A DNA stretch of 31,879 nucleotides from an uncultured Porphyromonadaceae bacterium (GTDB lineage: Bacteria; Bacteroidota; Bacteroidia; Bacteroidales; Muribaculaceae): the NCBI GenBank assembly GCA_902470475.1, contig CABRGT010000016.1, forward strand, positions 1 to 31,879. Direction: 5' to 3'. Positions 16,006 through 23,122 of this stretch are shown in pieces. Position numbers and translations under genes: made by a program. The notes under the pieces were generated by a model, which was not told where the DNA came from, ran no database searches, and worked only from the letters and a program-made list of their open reading frames with translations. Within the stretch, counting starts at the first letter, position 1, and each line of letters begins with the position of its first letter.

Positions 16006-16530
16006 TTATTTGACTGAACAGAATAGATTTGACAGCCGTTCGGAAAGAGTCAGTTTCCCATCGGGCCGGGCCATTTTAAGCCTGATGTCGAGCGAATCGC
16101 CCAACTGCCGGAATCGGTCGTACAGCACGGGTCCGTAAATCCGGTCATTGTCCTTGTCGATAATCCAATAATAGGTCGTATCCCTGCCGAGGGGATAGAT
16201 GTATTCAATTTCCTCGCTGAGATTTCCGCGAACAGTCGGTCTTTGACGGGCAACAATGAATCGAGAGTTATACTCATAATCTTCGACAAACTGCGGGATC
16301 CGCATCCATGGCCGTTTATCATTTTCCGATATAAATCTACAGTCATAATAAGTATATCCTCCTCCAAGATCCTTAGAACCACTGTCATATAATGCCAGGG
16401 GAAAGAAAATCGGAAATAAAGTTACCAAAATCGTACCTTTGGCTCCGAATCTGATAATGGAGTCAATGATGGCCCACACAACCCCGGCCAAAACAGCAAG
16501 TCCGATGTATTTGAATATTTTCTTTGCCAT
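16006..16530 (-). CDS. hypothetical small membrane-anchored protein, paralogue B of tandem pair
   Basis: This 174-residue protein has an N-terminal hydrophobic stretch (KYIGLAVLAGVVWAIIDSII, then a second around 32-48) suggesting one or two membrane helices. It is followed by a divergent middle and the same GRDTTYYWIIDKDNDRIYGP...RFRQLGDSLDIRLKMARPDGKLTLSERLSN C-terminal block as the downstream gene. Both copies keep a FIVARQ motif before that block. It lies 40 bp after the comM stop, and its composition is AT-richer than the neighbours. No function can be given. Because both paralogues share a constant C-terminus and variable N-terminal half, recombination between copies is likely. Confidence 0.75.
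   Translation of the reverse strand: MAKKIFKYIGLAVLAGVVWAIIDSIIRFGAKGTILVTLFPIFFPLALYDSGSKDLGGGYTYYDCRFISENDKRPWMRIPQFVEDYEYNSRFIVARQRPTVRGNLSEEIEYIYPLGRDTTYYWIIDKDNDRIYGPVLYDRFRQLGDSLDIRLKMARPDGKLTLSERLSNLFCSVK
16028..16194. repeat. 167-bp direct repeat, copy 2 (within paralogue B)
   Basis: Partner of 15551-15717 (about 92 percent identical by hand count), 477 bp apart start to start, same orientation. Confidence 0.85.
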
Positions 16531-16570
16531 GTGCCGGTTTGGGTTTAAGGTACGCCGAATGGGTTAGCGG

Positions 16571-18124
16571 TCAGAGCGGGAGGGTTTTGCTGCCCCAGGA
16601 GCTGCGGTCGAGGTTGCGGTAGGAGATGGCCTCGCAGATGTGTTCGACGGTGATGTCTGTCGATCCGGCAAGGTCGGCGATGGTGCGGGCCACTTTGAGG
16701 ATGCGGTCGTAGGCGCGGGCGCTCATGTCGTACTTGGTCATGGCGTGCCGCAGCATGTCCATCGATGCCTTGTCGAGCCGACACCAGCGGGTGATGAGCC
16801 GGGCGTTCATCTGTGCGTTGGTGTGGACCTCGCGCTCTCCGGCGAACCGGGCCGACTGGATGTCGCGGGCCCGAACGACGCGCTCGCGGATGGCGGCGCT
16901 GCTTTCGCCGGCGCTGTGGCCTGACAATTTTTCGAACGGCACGGGCTGGATCTCGATCTGAATGTCTATGCGGTCGAGCAGCGGGCCGGAAATGCGTCCC
17001 AGGTATTTGGCCACCGCTCCCGGCGCGCAGGTACATTCCTTTGTGGGGTGGTTGTAGTAGCCGCACGGACAAGGATTCATCGATGCCACAAGCATGAATC
17101 CGGCAGGGTATTCGACTGAATAGCGGGCTCGCGAGACGGTGATATGGCGGTCCTCGAGAGGTTGCCGCAGGACTTCAAGGACGGTGCGCGGAAATTCCGG
17201 AAATTCGTCCATGAACAGGATGCCGTTGTGGGCCAGTGAGATCTCGCCCGGCATGGGATTGGTGCCTCCGCCCACGATGGCCACGGGCGATATGGTGTGG
17301 TGAGGCGAGCGGAACGGCCGGCGTGTCATCAGCTTCGAGCCGCTTTTGAGCTTGCCGGCCACGGAGTGTATCTTGGTTGTCTCGAGGGCTTCGGCCAGGG
17401 TCAGCGGCGGCATGATCGACGGCAGGCGCTTCGACAGCATCGATTTGCCCGAGCCGGGAGGGCCGACCAGCAGGATGTTGTGGCCGCCTGCGCAGGCCAC
17501 TTCGAAAGCGCGCTTGACGCCTTCCTGGCCTTTGACTTCGCTGAAATCGAAGTCGAACTGCTCAAGCGAGCGGGCGAATTCGGCGCGGGTGTCGAACCGT
17601 ACCGGTTCGGGAGCCGAGGCGCCGGTGAGGAAATCGGCCACCTCGCGCAGCGAGTGAAGCCCGTAGACGTCGAGATTGTTGACCACAGCGGCCTCGGTGG
17701 CGTTTTCAGCCGGTACGATGATGCCGCGGAAACCCTGTCGGCGTGCTTCGATGGCCATGGGCAGCACGCCGTTGACTGGCCGCAGCGTGCCGTCGAGCGA
17801 CAGCTCGCCCAACAGGACGTATTTGTCGAGATCCGGTGTCTGTATCAGCTGCGCGCCGGTCATCAGCGCGATGGCTATGGGCAGGTCATAGGCCGCGCCT
17901 TCCTTCTTGACATCCGCCGGGGCCATGTTCACCACCACTCCCGAGCGCGGCAGCGTGTAGCCCGTCTGCTGGATGGCCGAGATGACACGCTGGTGGCTTT
18001 CCCTGACGGCAGTATCGGGCAGTCCGACGATGCAGAACTGCACGCCGCGGCTGACCGATACTTCGATGGTCACCGTCAGGGCATCGATGCCTATCACGGC
18101 TCCGCTGTAAGTCTTTACCAGCAT
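16571..18124 (-). CDS. comM: YifB/ComM family Mg-chelatase-like AAA+ ATPase
   Basis: This 517-residue protein has an N-terminal Lon-S5-like domain (MLVKTYSGAVIGIDA, FCIVGLPDTAVRESHQRV), then an AAA+ core with Walker A GPPGSGKS at 221-228, Walker B ILFMDE at 302-307 and HHTISP. A cysteine-rich NPCPCGYY...ECTCAP and the Mg-chelatase C-terminal domain follow. The family founder ComM is a hexameric helicase that promotes branch migration during natural transformation; in most Bacteroidota its role is untested. I take the ATG at 18124, where the family's usual N-terminus begins. A longer frame reaching 18256 runs into the upstream lipoprotein gene. The start is 1 bp after that gene's stop, indicating one operon. 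Confidence 0.93.
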   Translation of the reverse strand: MLVKTYSGAVIGIDALTVTIEVSVSRGVQFCIVGLPDTAVRESHQRVISAIQQTGYTLPRSGVVVNMAPADVKKEGAAYDLPIAIALMTGAQLIQTPDLDKYVLLGELSLDGTLRPVNGVLPMAIEARRQGFRGIIVPAENATEAAVVNNLDVYGLHSLREVADFLTGASAPEPVRFDTRAEFARSLEQFDFDFSEVKGQEGVKRAFEVACAGGHNILLVGPPGSGKSMLSKRLPSIMPPLTLAEALETTKIHSVAGKLKSGSKLMTRRPFRSPHHTISPVAIVGGGTNPMPGEISLAHNGILFMDEFPEFPRTVLEVLRQPLEDRHITVSRARYSVEYPAGFMLVASMNPCPCGYYNHPTKECTCAPGAVAKYLGRISGPLLDRIDIQIEIQPVPFEKLSGHSAGESSAAIRERVVRARDIQSARFAGEREVHTNAQMNARLITRWCRLDKASMDMLRHAMTKYDMSARAYDRILKVARTIADLAGSTDITVEHICEAISYRNLDRSSWGSKTLPL

Positions 18125-18125
18125 G

Positions 18126-19118
18126 TCAGTCCATTGTGTCTTTAATAAAACGGGCGGCCTCGCTTGCCGAGCGTCCCCGCCACAACTGCGTGCCGGCCGA
18201 ATCGGTGACGATGAAATATGGTACGGCCGGGATGCCGAGCCGCTGCAGTGCCACACCGGAGATGGAGCCAGCCACCCAGCCGTGGGTCCAGCGGGCCGAG
18301 TCGAGCCGTACGTCGCGGCTCCACACGATGGTGTCCTGGTCGGCCGACAGTTCGATCACTTCGAGGCCTTTGCGGGCCGGGATATCGCGAAGCACCTTCA
18401 CCACGCTGTCGCGGCCCTTGTAGTGGGCGGTGACGGCGATGAGGTTGAGGCGCGCACCCGACGGCTTGAACAGTCGCTGGCGGCCGCCGGGCGCTATGTA
18501 GTTGATGGCTGCTACGGGCGCGTGCGACGTAGCCGAGCTGACGCGGTCGACCAGTGCGGTGAAGCCGGCAGTCACACCCGAGGCGCGGGCCTCAGGATCG
18601 ATCAGTGTCATCAGCGAATCGGCCAGTTCGGCCGCCGGGCCTGATGCGTCGATTTCGGTCATCACCAGCAGGGCCGACAGCGGATCGTCGCGGTGTGCCG
18701 TCACATAAGCCGTCACGGCCGCGTGGCGGTCGGTCTTCCCGGCATTTTCTTTCAGGAAATCGGACCATCGCTCGGCCATGGCGTTGCCCTTGGCGCTGAA
18801 AGCCGCCGGATCGGCCGGGCTAAGATGTAGCGCCACGTCGTCGCCGTTGCTCGCCACGGTGCGCCCCAGCAGGCGGTATTCGTTGTCGTAGATTTCGATC
18901 AGTGCCACGTCGGACGACGAGCCTTCGAAGGCGAAGCTGCCCTCGTTGGCCACCGTGATACCGGTGACGACGTTGCCGTCGGTGAAATAGATGACGCGGA
19001 TATTGGTCGACGGTTTTCCCTCGATCGAGCCTTTTATGACGAATTTGTCGCTGTGGCCGCCGCAGCCGCCGGCAACAGCCGCCAGCACCGCCATCAGCGC
19101 GTAGAGAAATTTTTTCAT
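18126..19118 (-). CDS. lipoprotein with DUF4369-like N-terminus and thioredoxin-like fold lacking CxxC
   Basis: This 330-residue protein has a signal peptide and lipobox (MKKFLYALMAVLAAVAGGC, Cys19), so it is probably periplasm-facing or outer-membrane anchored. Residues 28-110 (FVIKGSIEGKPSTNIRVIYF, then GITVANEGSFAFEG) resemble DUF4369, which in Bacteroidales precedes thioredoxin-like domains. The C-terminal part has the thioredoxin pattern ARLNLIAVTAHYKG...LEVIELSADQDTIVW and a cis-Pro-like LGIPAVPYFIVTDSAG. The position where CxxC would be expected holds no cysteine pair, so a redox role is unlikely. It is upstream of and translationally adjacent to comM. Confidence 0.8.
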   Translation of the reverse strand: MKKFLYALMAVLAAVAGGCGGHSDKFVIKGSIEGKPSTNIRVIYFTDGNVVTGITVANEGSFAFEGSSSDVALIEIYDNEYRLLGRTVASNGDDVALHLSPADPAAFSAKGNAMAERWSDFLKENAGKTDRHAAVTAYVTAHRDDPLSALLVMTEIDASGPAAELADSLMTLIDPEARASGVTAGFTALVDRVSSATSHAPVAAINYIAPGGRQRLFKPSGARLNLIAVTAHYKGRDSVVKVLRDIPARKGLEVIELSADQDTIVWSRDVRLDSARWTHGWVAGSISGVALQRLGIPAVPYFIVTDSAGTQLWRGRSASEAARFIKDTMD

Positions 19119-19150
19119 AAGATTCAGCGAGCCTTATTGACGCTCCGCCA

Positions 19151-19158
19151 CAAAGTTA
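19151..19158 (-). promoter_or_regulatory. -7 promoter element for lipoprotein-comM operon
   Basis: TAACTTTG on the minus strand, 32 nt before the lipoprotein ATG and just downstream (in transcription sense) of the gap terminator. The -33 element is not clear. Confidence 0.5.
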
Positions 19159-19193
19159 CAAAAATCCCCCGATAAATCTACCGGGACGTGCAT

Positions 19194-19224
19194 AAAAAAA
19201 AGCCCGCCGTAACAGGCGGGCTTT
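19194..19224 (-). terminator. Rho-independent terminator of gap
   Basis: On the minus strand the stem AAAGCCCGCC / GGCGGGCTTT (19199-19208 with 19215-19224, 6-nt loop) is followed by a run of at least seven T (complement of 19194-19200). It begins 19 bp after the gap stop codon. A textbook intrinsic terminator. Confidence 0.92.
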
Positions 19225-19243
19225 GTGAGTTGGCGGTGTGTGA

Positions 19244-20254
19244 TTAGCCGTTGATCTTCACCATTGTGGCGATGAGGTCGAGCACCTTGTTGGAGTAGCC
19301 GATCTCGTTGTCGTACCACGAAACAACCTTTACGAAGTTCGGGGTCAGGTAAACGCCTGCGTTGGCGTCGAAGATCGAGGTGCGGACGTCGCCGAGGAAG
19401 TCGCTCGAAACGACTGCGTCTTCGGTGTAGCCCAGAACGCCCTTGAGTTCGCCTTCAGCGGCTTCCTTCATGGCAGCGCAGATCTCTTCCTTGGTAGCGC
19501 CCTTCTCGAGGTTGACGGTCAGGTCGACAACCGAAACGTCGAGGGTGGGGACACGCATCGAGATACCGGTGAGCTTGCCGTTGAGTTCGGGGATCACTTT
19601 ACCTACAGCCTTGGCGGCGCCGGTGCTCGAGGGGATGATGTTGCCCGAAGCGGCGCGGCCGCCGCGCCAGTCCTTCATCGACGGACCGTCGACGGTCTTC
19701 TGGGTAGCGGTGGTAGAGTGAACGGTGGTCATAAGGCCGGTGATGATGCCGAACTTGTCGTTCAGAACCTTGGCGATGGGGGCGAGGCAGTTGGTGGTGC
19801 AGGAAGCGTTCGAAACGAACTGGGTGCCCTTGACGTATGTATCGGCGTTCACACCGCATACGAACATGGGGGTGTCGTCCTTCGAGGGAGCCGACATAAC
19901 CACGTACTTGGCGCCGGCGTCGATGTGGCCCTGAGCCTTTTCCTTGGTCAGGAACAGACCTGTCGATTCAACGACGTATTCTGCGCCTACAGCGCCCCAG
20001 TTGATTTCTTTCGGGTCGCGGCATGCGGTCACGCGGATGTGCTTGCCGTTGACGATGAGTTCGCTCTTTTCGAGGTCATAGTCTACGGTGCCTTCGAAGT
20101 GGCCGTGCATGGTGTCATACTTCAGCATGTAAGCCATGTAGTCAACAGGGAGAAGGTCGTTGATGGCAACTACTTCGATGTCATCGCGCTTGGTTGAGGC
20201 ACGGAACACGAAGCGTCCGATGCGGCCAAAACCATTAATACCGATTTTTGTCAT
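19244..20254 (-). CDS. gap: glyceraldehyde-3-phosphate dehydrogenase (type I, NAD-dependent)
   Basis: This is a 336-residue glycolytic enzyme. The Rossmann motif INGFGRIGR is at 6-14, and NDLLP at 32-36 has the Asp typical of NAD rather than NADP preference. The catalytic SNASCTTNCLAP has nucleophile Cys152, and the later NPTS/ATQKTVDGPS, GRAASGNIIPSSTGAAKAVG and SWYDNEIGYS blocks are intact. I begin at the ATG at 20254 (MTKIGINGFG); an in-frame ATG at 20293 would add 13 atypical residues. The gene stands alone between a promoter region and a strong terminator. Codon use looks highly biased toward a small codon set, fitting high expression. Confidence 0.97.
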   Translation of the reverse strand: MTKIGINGFGRIGRFVFRASTKRDDIEVVAINDLLPVDYMAYMLKYDTMHGHFEGTVDYDLEKSELIVNGKHIRVTACRDPKEINWGAVGAEYVVESTGLFLTKEKAQGHIDAGAKYVVMSAPSKDDTPMFVCGVNADTYVKGTQFVSNASCTTNCLAPIAKVLNDKFGIITGLMTTVHSTTATQKTVDGPSMKDWRGGRAASGNIIPSSTGAAKAVGKVIPELNGKLTGISMRVPTLDVSVVDLTVNLEKGATKEEICAAMKEAAEGELKGVLGYTEDAVVSSDFLGDVRTSIFDANAGVYLTPNFVKVVSWYDNEIGYSNKVLDLIATMVKING

Positions 20255-20308
20255 AACTGTAAAACTTAATTTATTTGGTTGAATAACTTTCATTTATGAG
20301 CTCGCCGA

Positions 20309-20322
20309 CCCGCGATGGCGGG
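20309..20322 (-). promoter_or_regulatory. GC-rich hairpin in gap 5' leader
   Basis: CCCGC / GCGGG with a 4-nt loop lies between the putative -7 element (20343-20350) and the gap ATG, in a leader of about 80 nt. It may stabilise the mRNA; function is speculative. Confidence 0.3.
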
Positions 20323-20342
20323 CCGCTCCGCTTATTCGGCGG

Positions 20343-20350
20343 CAAATTTA
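20343..20350 (-). promoter_or_regulatory. -7 promoter element of gap
   Basis: TAAATTTG on the minus strand matches TAnnTTTG. No exact -33 TTTG at 19-21 bp. It is the only match I found in the 183-bp region upstream of gap. Confidence 0.5.
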
Positions 20351-20437
20351 CGAAATTTTTCCGTAATTAAACGCGTTTGCCACCGCGTTAGTTAAGATTT
20401 TTTTGTTAAAAAATATAATGCGGGCTTGCCGTCGCGC

Positions 20438-20824
20438 CTATCGGTAGGGACGGAACGAACGGAAGAAGCAGATGATGCGGATCACGGCCCCGGCCAGGGT
20501 GAATGCGAGCCAGTCGCGGATGGTGGTCGAAGGCACGAAGAGCATCACGGCGGCGGCGCAGAAGATGATCGAGCTCCACCCTTCGATCCGTTGCCAGCGA
20601 CGGCGGCCGAGGGGCTCGGTCGCCGGGAGTTTCGGCGTGAAAATGGTGGAGATCAGGCAGACGGCCGCTCCGGCGACGTATATCCATTCGAATGCGGAGG
20701 CCTTGTCGAAGCCTCCGCGCAGGAGCGGGAGCATCACGGCTACTGCGATCAGCAGCAGCCCGGCCGATCCGCCCAGCGAGCAGAGCGCCGCGCGGCGTGT
20801 GTTCGGTTTTGTGGTGTCAGTCAT
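20438..20824 (-). CDS. small four-helix membrane protein
   Basis: This 128-residue protein starts at the ATG at 20824-20822 (MTDTTKPNTRRAALCSL). A longer frame to 20983 would only read through the upstream gene. Four hydrophobic segments are visible: SAGLLLIAVAVMLPLL, WIYVAGAAVCLISTIF, WSSIIFCAAAVMLFV and WLAFTLAGAVIRIICFF. I do not recognise a characterised family. Its start overlaps the stop of the FtsB/DivIC-like gene in an ATGA arrangement, so it is coupled to it and probably to glf upstream. Both this protein and its upstream partner begin MTDT. Function unknown. Confidence 0.8.
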   Translation of the reverse strand: MTDTTKPNTRRAALCSLGGSAGLLLIAVAVMLPLLRGGFDKASAFEWIYVAGAAVCLISTIFTPKLPATEPLGRRRWQRIEGWSSIIFCAAAVMLFVPSTTIRDWLAFTLAGAVIRIICFFRSFRPYR

Positions 20825-21192
20825 TTTTCTTGTTTCTGTCGTTCGACAACGAAGACATCCTCGTTGTGCCGGTTCATATTGTATTGCTCGCGTACCACCT
20901 GCTCCATCAGTTCCGGGTCGTGGCTGAGGCGCCGGTTCATGTCGCGGTAGTAGTCGAGCGAGTCGTTCTGCGCTGCGAGGCATTCGCTCAGGCTGTCGAT
21001 CACCTGCTCATAGGCCACGCGGCGGCTGACGGAATTCTCGCCCACAAATAGGAGGTAGGCCACCACAGCCAGGCACAGCAGCGTAGGCCATGTCAGATAG
21101 CGGGCTATCCACGGCTTGCGCGGGGCGCGGCGGTCCGTGACGGGGGCGCCGTCGTTCTGTCCGTCATCTATCGGCTGTGGTGTGTCCGTCAT
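20821..21192 (-). CDS. FtsB/DivIC-like septum formation protein
   Basis: This 123-residue bitopic protein has a basic cytoplasmic N-terminus, one membrane helix (YLTWPTLLCLAVVAYLLFV, about residues 32-50) and a periplasmic coiled coil (YEQVIDSLSECLAAQNDSLDYYRDMN). It ends with the family signature LMEQVVREQYNMNRHNEDVFVV, similar to the E-x-AR-x-x-x-GMxxPGEexf end of FtsB/DivIC. In model bacteria this subunit bridges FtsQ/FtsL in the divisome. It overlaps glf by 4 bp upstream (ATGA) and the small membrane protein by 4 bp downstream. Confidence 0.88.
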   Translation of the reverse strand: MTDTPQPIDDGQNDGAPVTDRRAPRKPWIARYLTWPTLLCLAVVAYLLFVGENSVSRRVAYEQVIDSLSECLAAQNDSLDYYRDMNRRLSHDPELMEQVVREQYNMNRHNEDVFVVERQKQEK

Positions 21193-22313
21193 TGCAGGTG
21201 GATCATCAGGTTCTCGAAGTCGTGGAGTGCCTTGGTCATCACGGGTGCCATGTCGTAGTAGCGATACTCGGCCAGACGTCCGCCGAATGTCACGCCCGGC
21301 TCGCGGTTGGCCAGGTCATGGTAGCGGGCGTAGATGGCTGTGTTGCGCACGTCGTTGACGGGGTACAGGGCTTCCATGCCGTCGGTGTACTCGACGGAGT
21401 ATTCACGGGTGACGACCGTCGTGGGCAGGTTGGCGGCTTCGGGGTCGAAATGCTTGTGCTCGCAGATGCGCACGTAGTCGTTCTCCTTGGTGTTGTCGGT
21501 GATCACGGCGCACGGCTGAGCTTTGGGCGTGTCGAGCACCTCGTGTTCGAAGCGCAGCGTGCGGTAGTCGAGCCGCCCGAAGCGGTAGTCGAAGAATTCG
21601 TCGACCTTACCGGTGAAGATTACGTGGCGCGCCAGGTCGGTGAGTCCCTGGCGGTCGGAGAAGAAATCGACGCCCAGGCGCACTTCCGAGCCCTCGAGCA
21701 GCTTCTCTATGAGCTTGTTGTAGCCGCCGACCGGCACGCCGGTGTATTTGTCGTCGAAGTAGTTGTTGTCGTAGGTGAAGCGCAGGGGTATGCGCTTGAT
21801 CAGGAACGACGGCAGGTTGGCGCACGGGCGTCCCCACAGCTTTTCGTTGTAGCGCTTGACCATCAGCTCATAGAGGTCGCGGCCGACCATGGCGATGGCC
21901 TGGTCCTCGAGGTTGAGCGGATTTTCGGGAGCGTCGGCGCGCTGCTTGTCGAGCATGGCCTGCGCGTCCTCGGCGGTGGTCACGCCCCACAGCTCCTGGA
22001 AGGTGTTCATGTTGAAGGGCAGGTTGCGGTAGACGCCGTCGGCGCCCAGCGACATGGCCTTGTGGATGTAGGGTTCCATCGGCACCAGCGAGTTGACGAA
22101 GTCCCAGATGGCTTTGTCGGAGGTGCGGAAGATGTGCGGGCCGTAGGCGTGGATGTTCACGCCGGCTATTTTTTCGCAATAGACGTTGCCTCCCGCCACC
22201 GGCCGCCGGTCTATCACCAGGCAGCGCAGCCCGTTGCGGGTTGCTTTGTGGGCGAAAGTCGCGCCGTAGAGGCCGCTGCCCACGATCAGGAAATCATAAG
22301 GTTTTGAAGACAT
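21189..22313 (-). CDS. glf: UDP-galactopyranose mutase
   Basis: This 374-residue flavoenzyme converts UDP-galactopyranose to UDP-galactofuranose, the donor for galactofuranose-containing glycans. The FAD-binding motif FLIVGSGLYGAT is at residues 8-19. RRPVAGGNVYCE, AYGPHIFRTSD (with the conserved GPH), GRPCANLPSFLIKRIPLRFTYDNNYFDD and the C-terminal ARYHDLANREPGVTFGGRLAEYRYYDM are all family-typical. Length is normal. It is the first gene of a tight operon with the FtsB-like gene and a small membrane protein. A -7 element TAACTTTG lies 21 nt upstream. It could supply the glycosyltransferases elsewhere in the envelope pathway. Confidence 0.96.
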   Translation of the reverse strand: MSSKPYDFLIVGSGLYGATFAHKATRNGLRCLVIDRRPVAGGNVYCEKIAGVNIHAYGPHIFRTSDKAIWDFVNSLVPMEPYIHKAMSLGADGVYRNLPFNMNTFQELWGVTTAEDAQAMLDKQRADAPENPLNLEDQAIAMVGRDLYELMVKRYNEKLWGRPCANLPSFLIKRIPLRFTYDNNYFDDKYTGVPVGGYNKLIEKLLEGSEVRLGVDFFSDRQGLTDLARHVIFTGKVDEFFDYRFGRLDYRTLRFEHEVLDTPKAQPCAVITDNTKENDYVRICEHKHFDPEAANLPTTVVTREYSVEYTDGMEALYPVNDVRNTAIYARYHDLANREPGVTFGGRLAEYRYYDMAPVMTKALHDFENLMIHLQ

Positions 22314-22334
22314 AGAATCACAATATTATTGTCG

Positions 22335-22342
22335 CAAAGTTA
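22335..22342 (-). promoter_or_regulatory. -7 promoter element of the glf operon
   Basis: TAACTTTG on the minus strand, 21 nt before the glf ATG. A -33-like ATTG lies 23 bp further upstream (22366-22369), slightly outside ideal spacing. Confidence 0.5.
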
Positions 22343-22424
22343 CACAAATCCCGCGTAATTTCATGCAATCGTCTCCGTTAATTATAATTTTTTTTGATTC
22401 CGGCTATATTTTTCCAGACTTTTG

Positions 22425-23084
22425 TCAGGCGGGCTGTCCGATGAGATCAAGCAGTTCGGCGGGATCGGTGATAATGTGGTCGGCATAGGCGCCGGTGAGT
22501 TCGCGCACGGGACGGAAGCCCCAGGTGACGCCGACCGACTCCACGCCTGCCCGCCGTGCGGTCTCCATATCCACGGCCGAATCGCCGCAGTAGATCACAT
22601 CATCCTTGGGCGTCGGGCGCTCCGTCAGAATACGGAAGACTATGGAGGGATCGGGTTTGGTGGGGACGCCGTCGATGTTGCCGCACACGGACACGAATTC
22701 CGTGTCCGTGAAGAAATGGCCGATCAGGCGTCGGACGGCGCTCTCGTACTTGTTCGATGCCACGGCAAGGTCGACTCCGCGTCCGCGCAGCTCGCGCAGT
22801 ACGTTCTCGATGCCGGGGTACGGGCGGGTGTAGTCGCAGAGATGTTCGTCGTAGTAGCTCCGGAAGTCGGCCAGCAGGCGGTCAACGGTGGGTTGGGTAC
22901 GGTTCTCGGCAGGGAGCGCGCGCTCGATCAGACGGCGTACTCCGTTGCCTACCATTGCCGGATAGGCTTCGATGGGGTGTGTCTGATAGCCGTTGGCCCG
23001 GAGGGCGTGGTTGCATGCGTGTCCCAGGTCGTCGATCGTGTTGAGCAGTGTGCCGTCGAGGTCGAATATCGCAAGTTGTTTCAT
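22425..23084 (-). CDS. HAD-superfamily hydrolase, phosphoglycolate phosphatase-like
   Basis: This 219-residue enzyme of HAD subfamily IA carries motif I FDLDGTLLNT (nucleophile Asp8, acid Asp10), motif II VASNK, motif III Lys in PTKPDPSIVF and motif IV CGDSAVDMETARRAG. The cap insert and GVTWGFRP ending resemble Gph phosphoglycolate phosphatase. I use the ATG at 23084 because a longer frame to 23171 overlaps the 3' end of tamL without resembling the family. It is 38 bp downstream of tamL on the same strand. The natural substrate cannot be inferred reliably. Confidence 0.9.
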   Translation of the reverse strand: MKQLAIFDLDGTLLNTIDDLGHACNHALRANGYQTHPIEAYPAMVGNGVRRLIERALPAENRTQPTVDRLLADFRSYYDEHLCDYTRPYPGIENVLRELRGRGVDLAVASNKYESAVRRLIGHFFTDTEFVSVCGNIDGVPTKPDPSIVFRILTERPTPKDDVIYCGDSAVDMETARRAGVESVGVTWGFRPVRELTGAYADHIITDPAELLDLIGQPA

Positions 23085-23122
23085 ACGGTCTGTATTTTTT
23101 ATAAGCTGCTTTTTCGTGCGGA

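Noticed and set aside
15508..16530. Tandem repeat considered as insertion sequence or CRISPR-like repeat
   Set aside because: Only two copies, both inside reading frames, no terminal inverted repeats or transposase; duplicated genes explain it.
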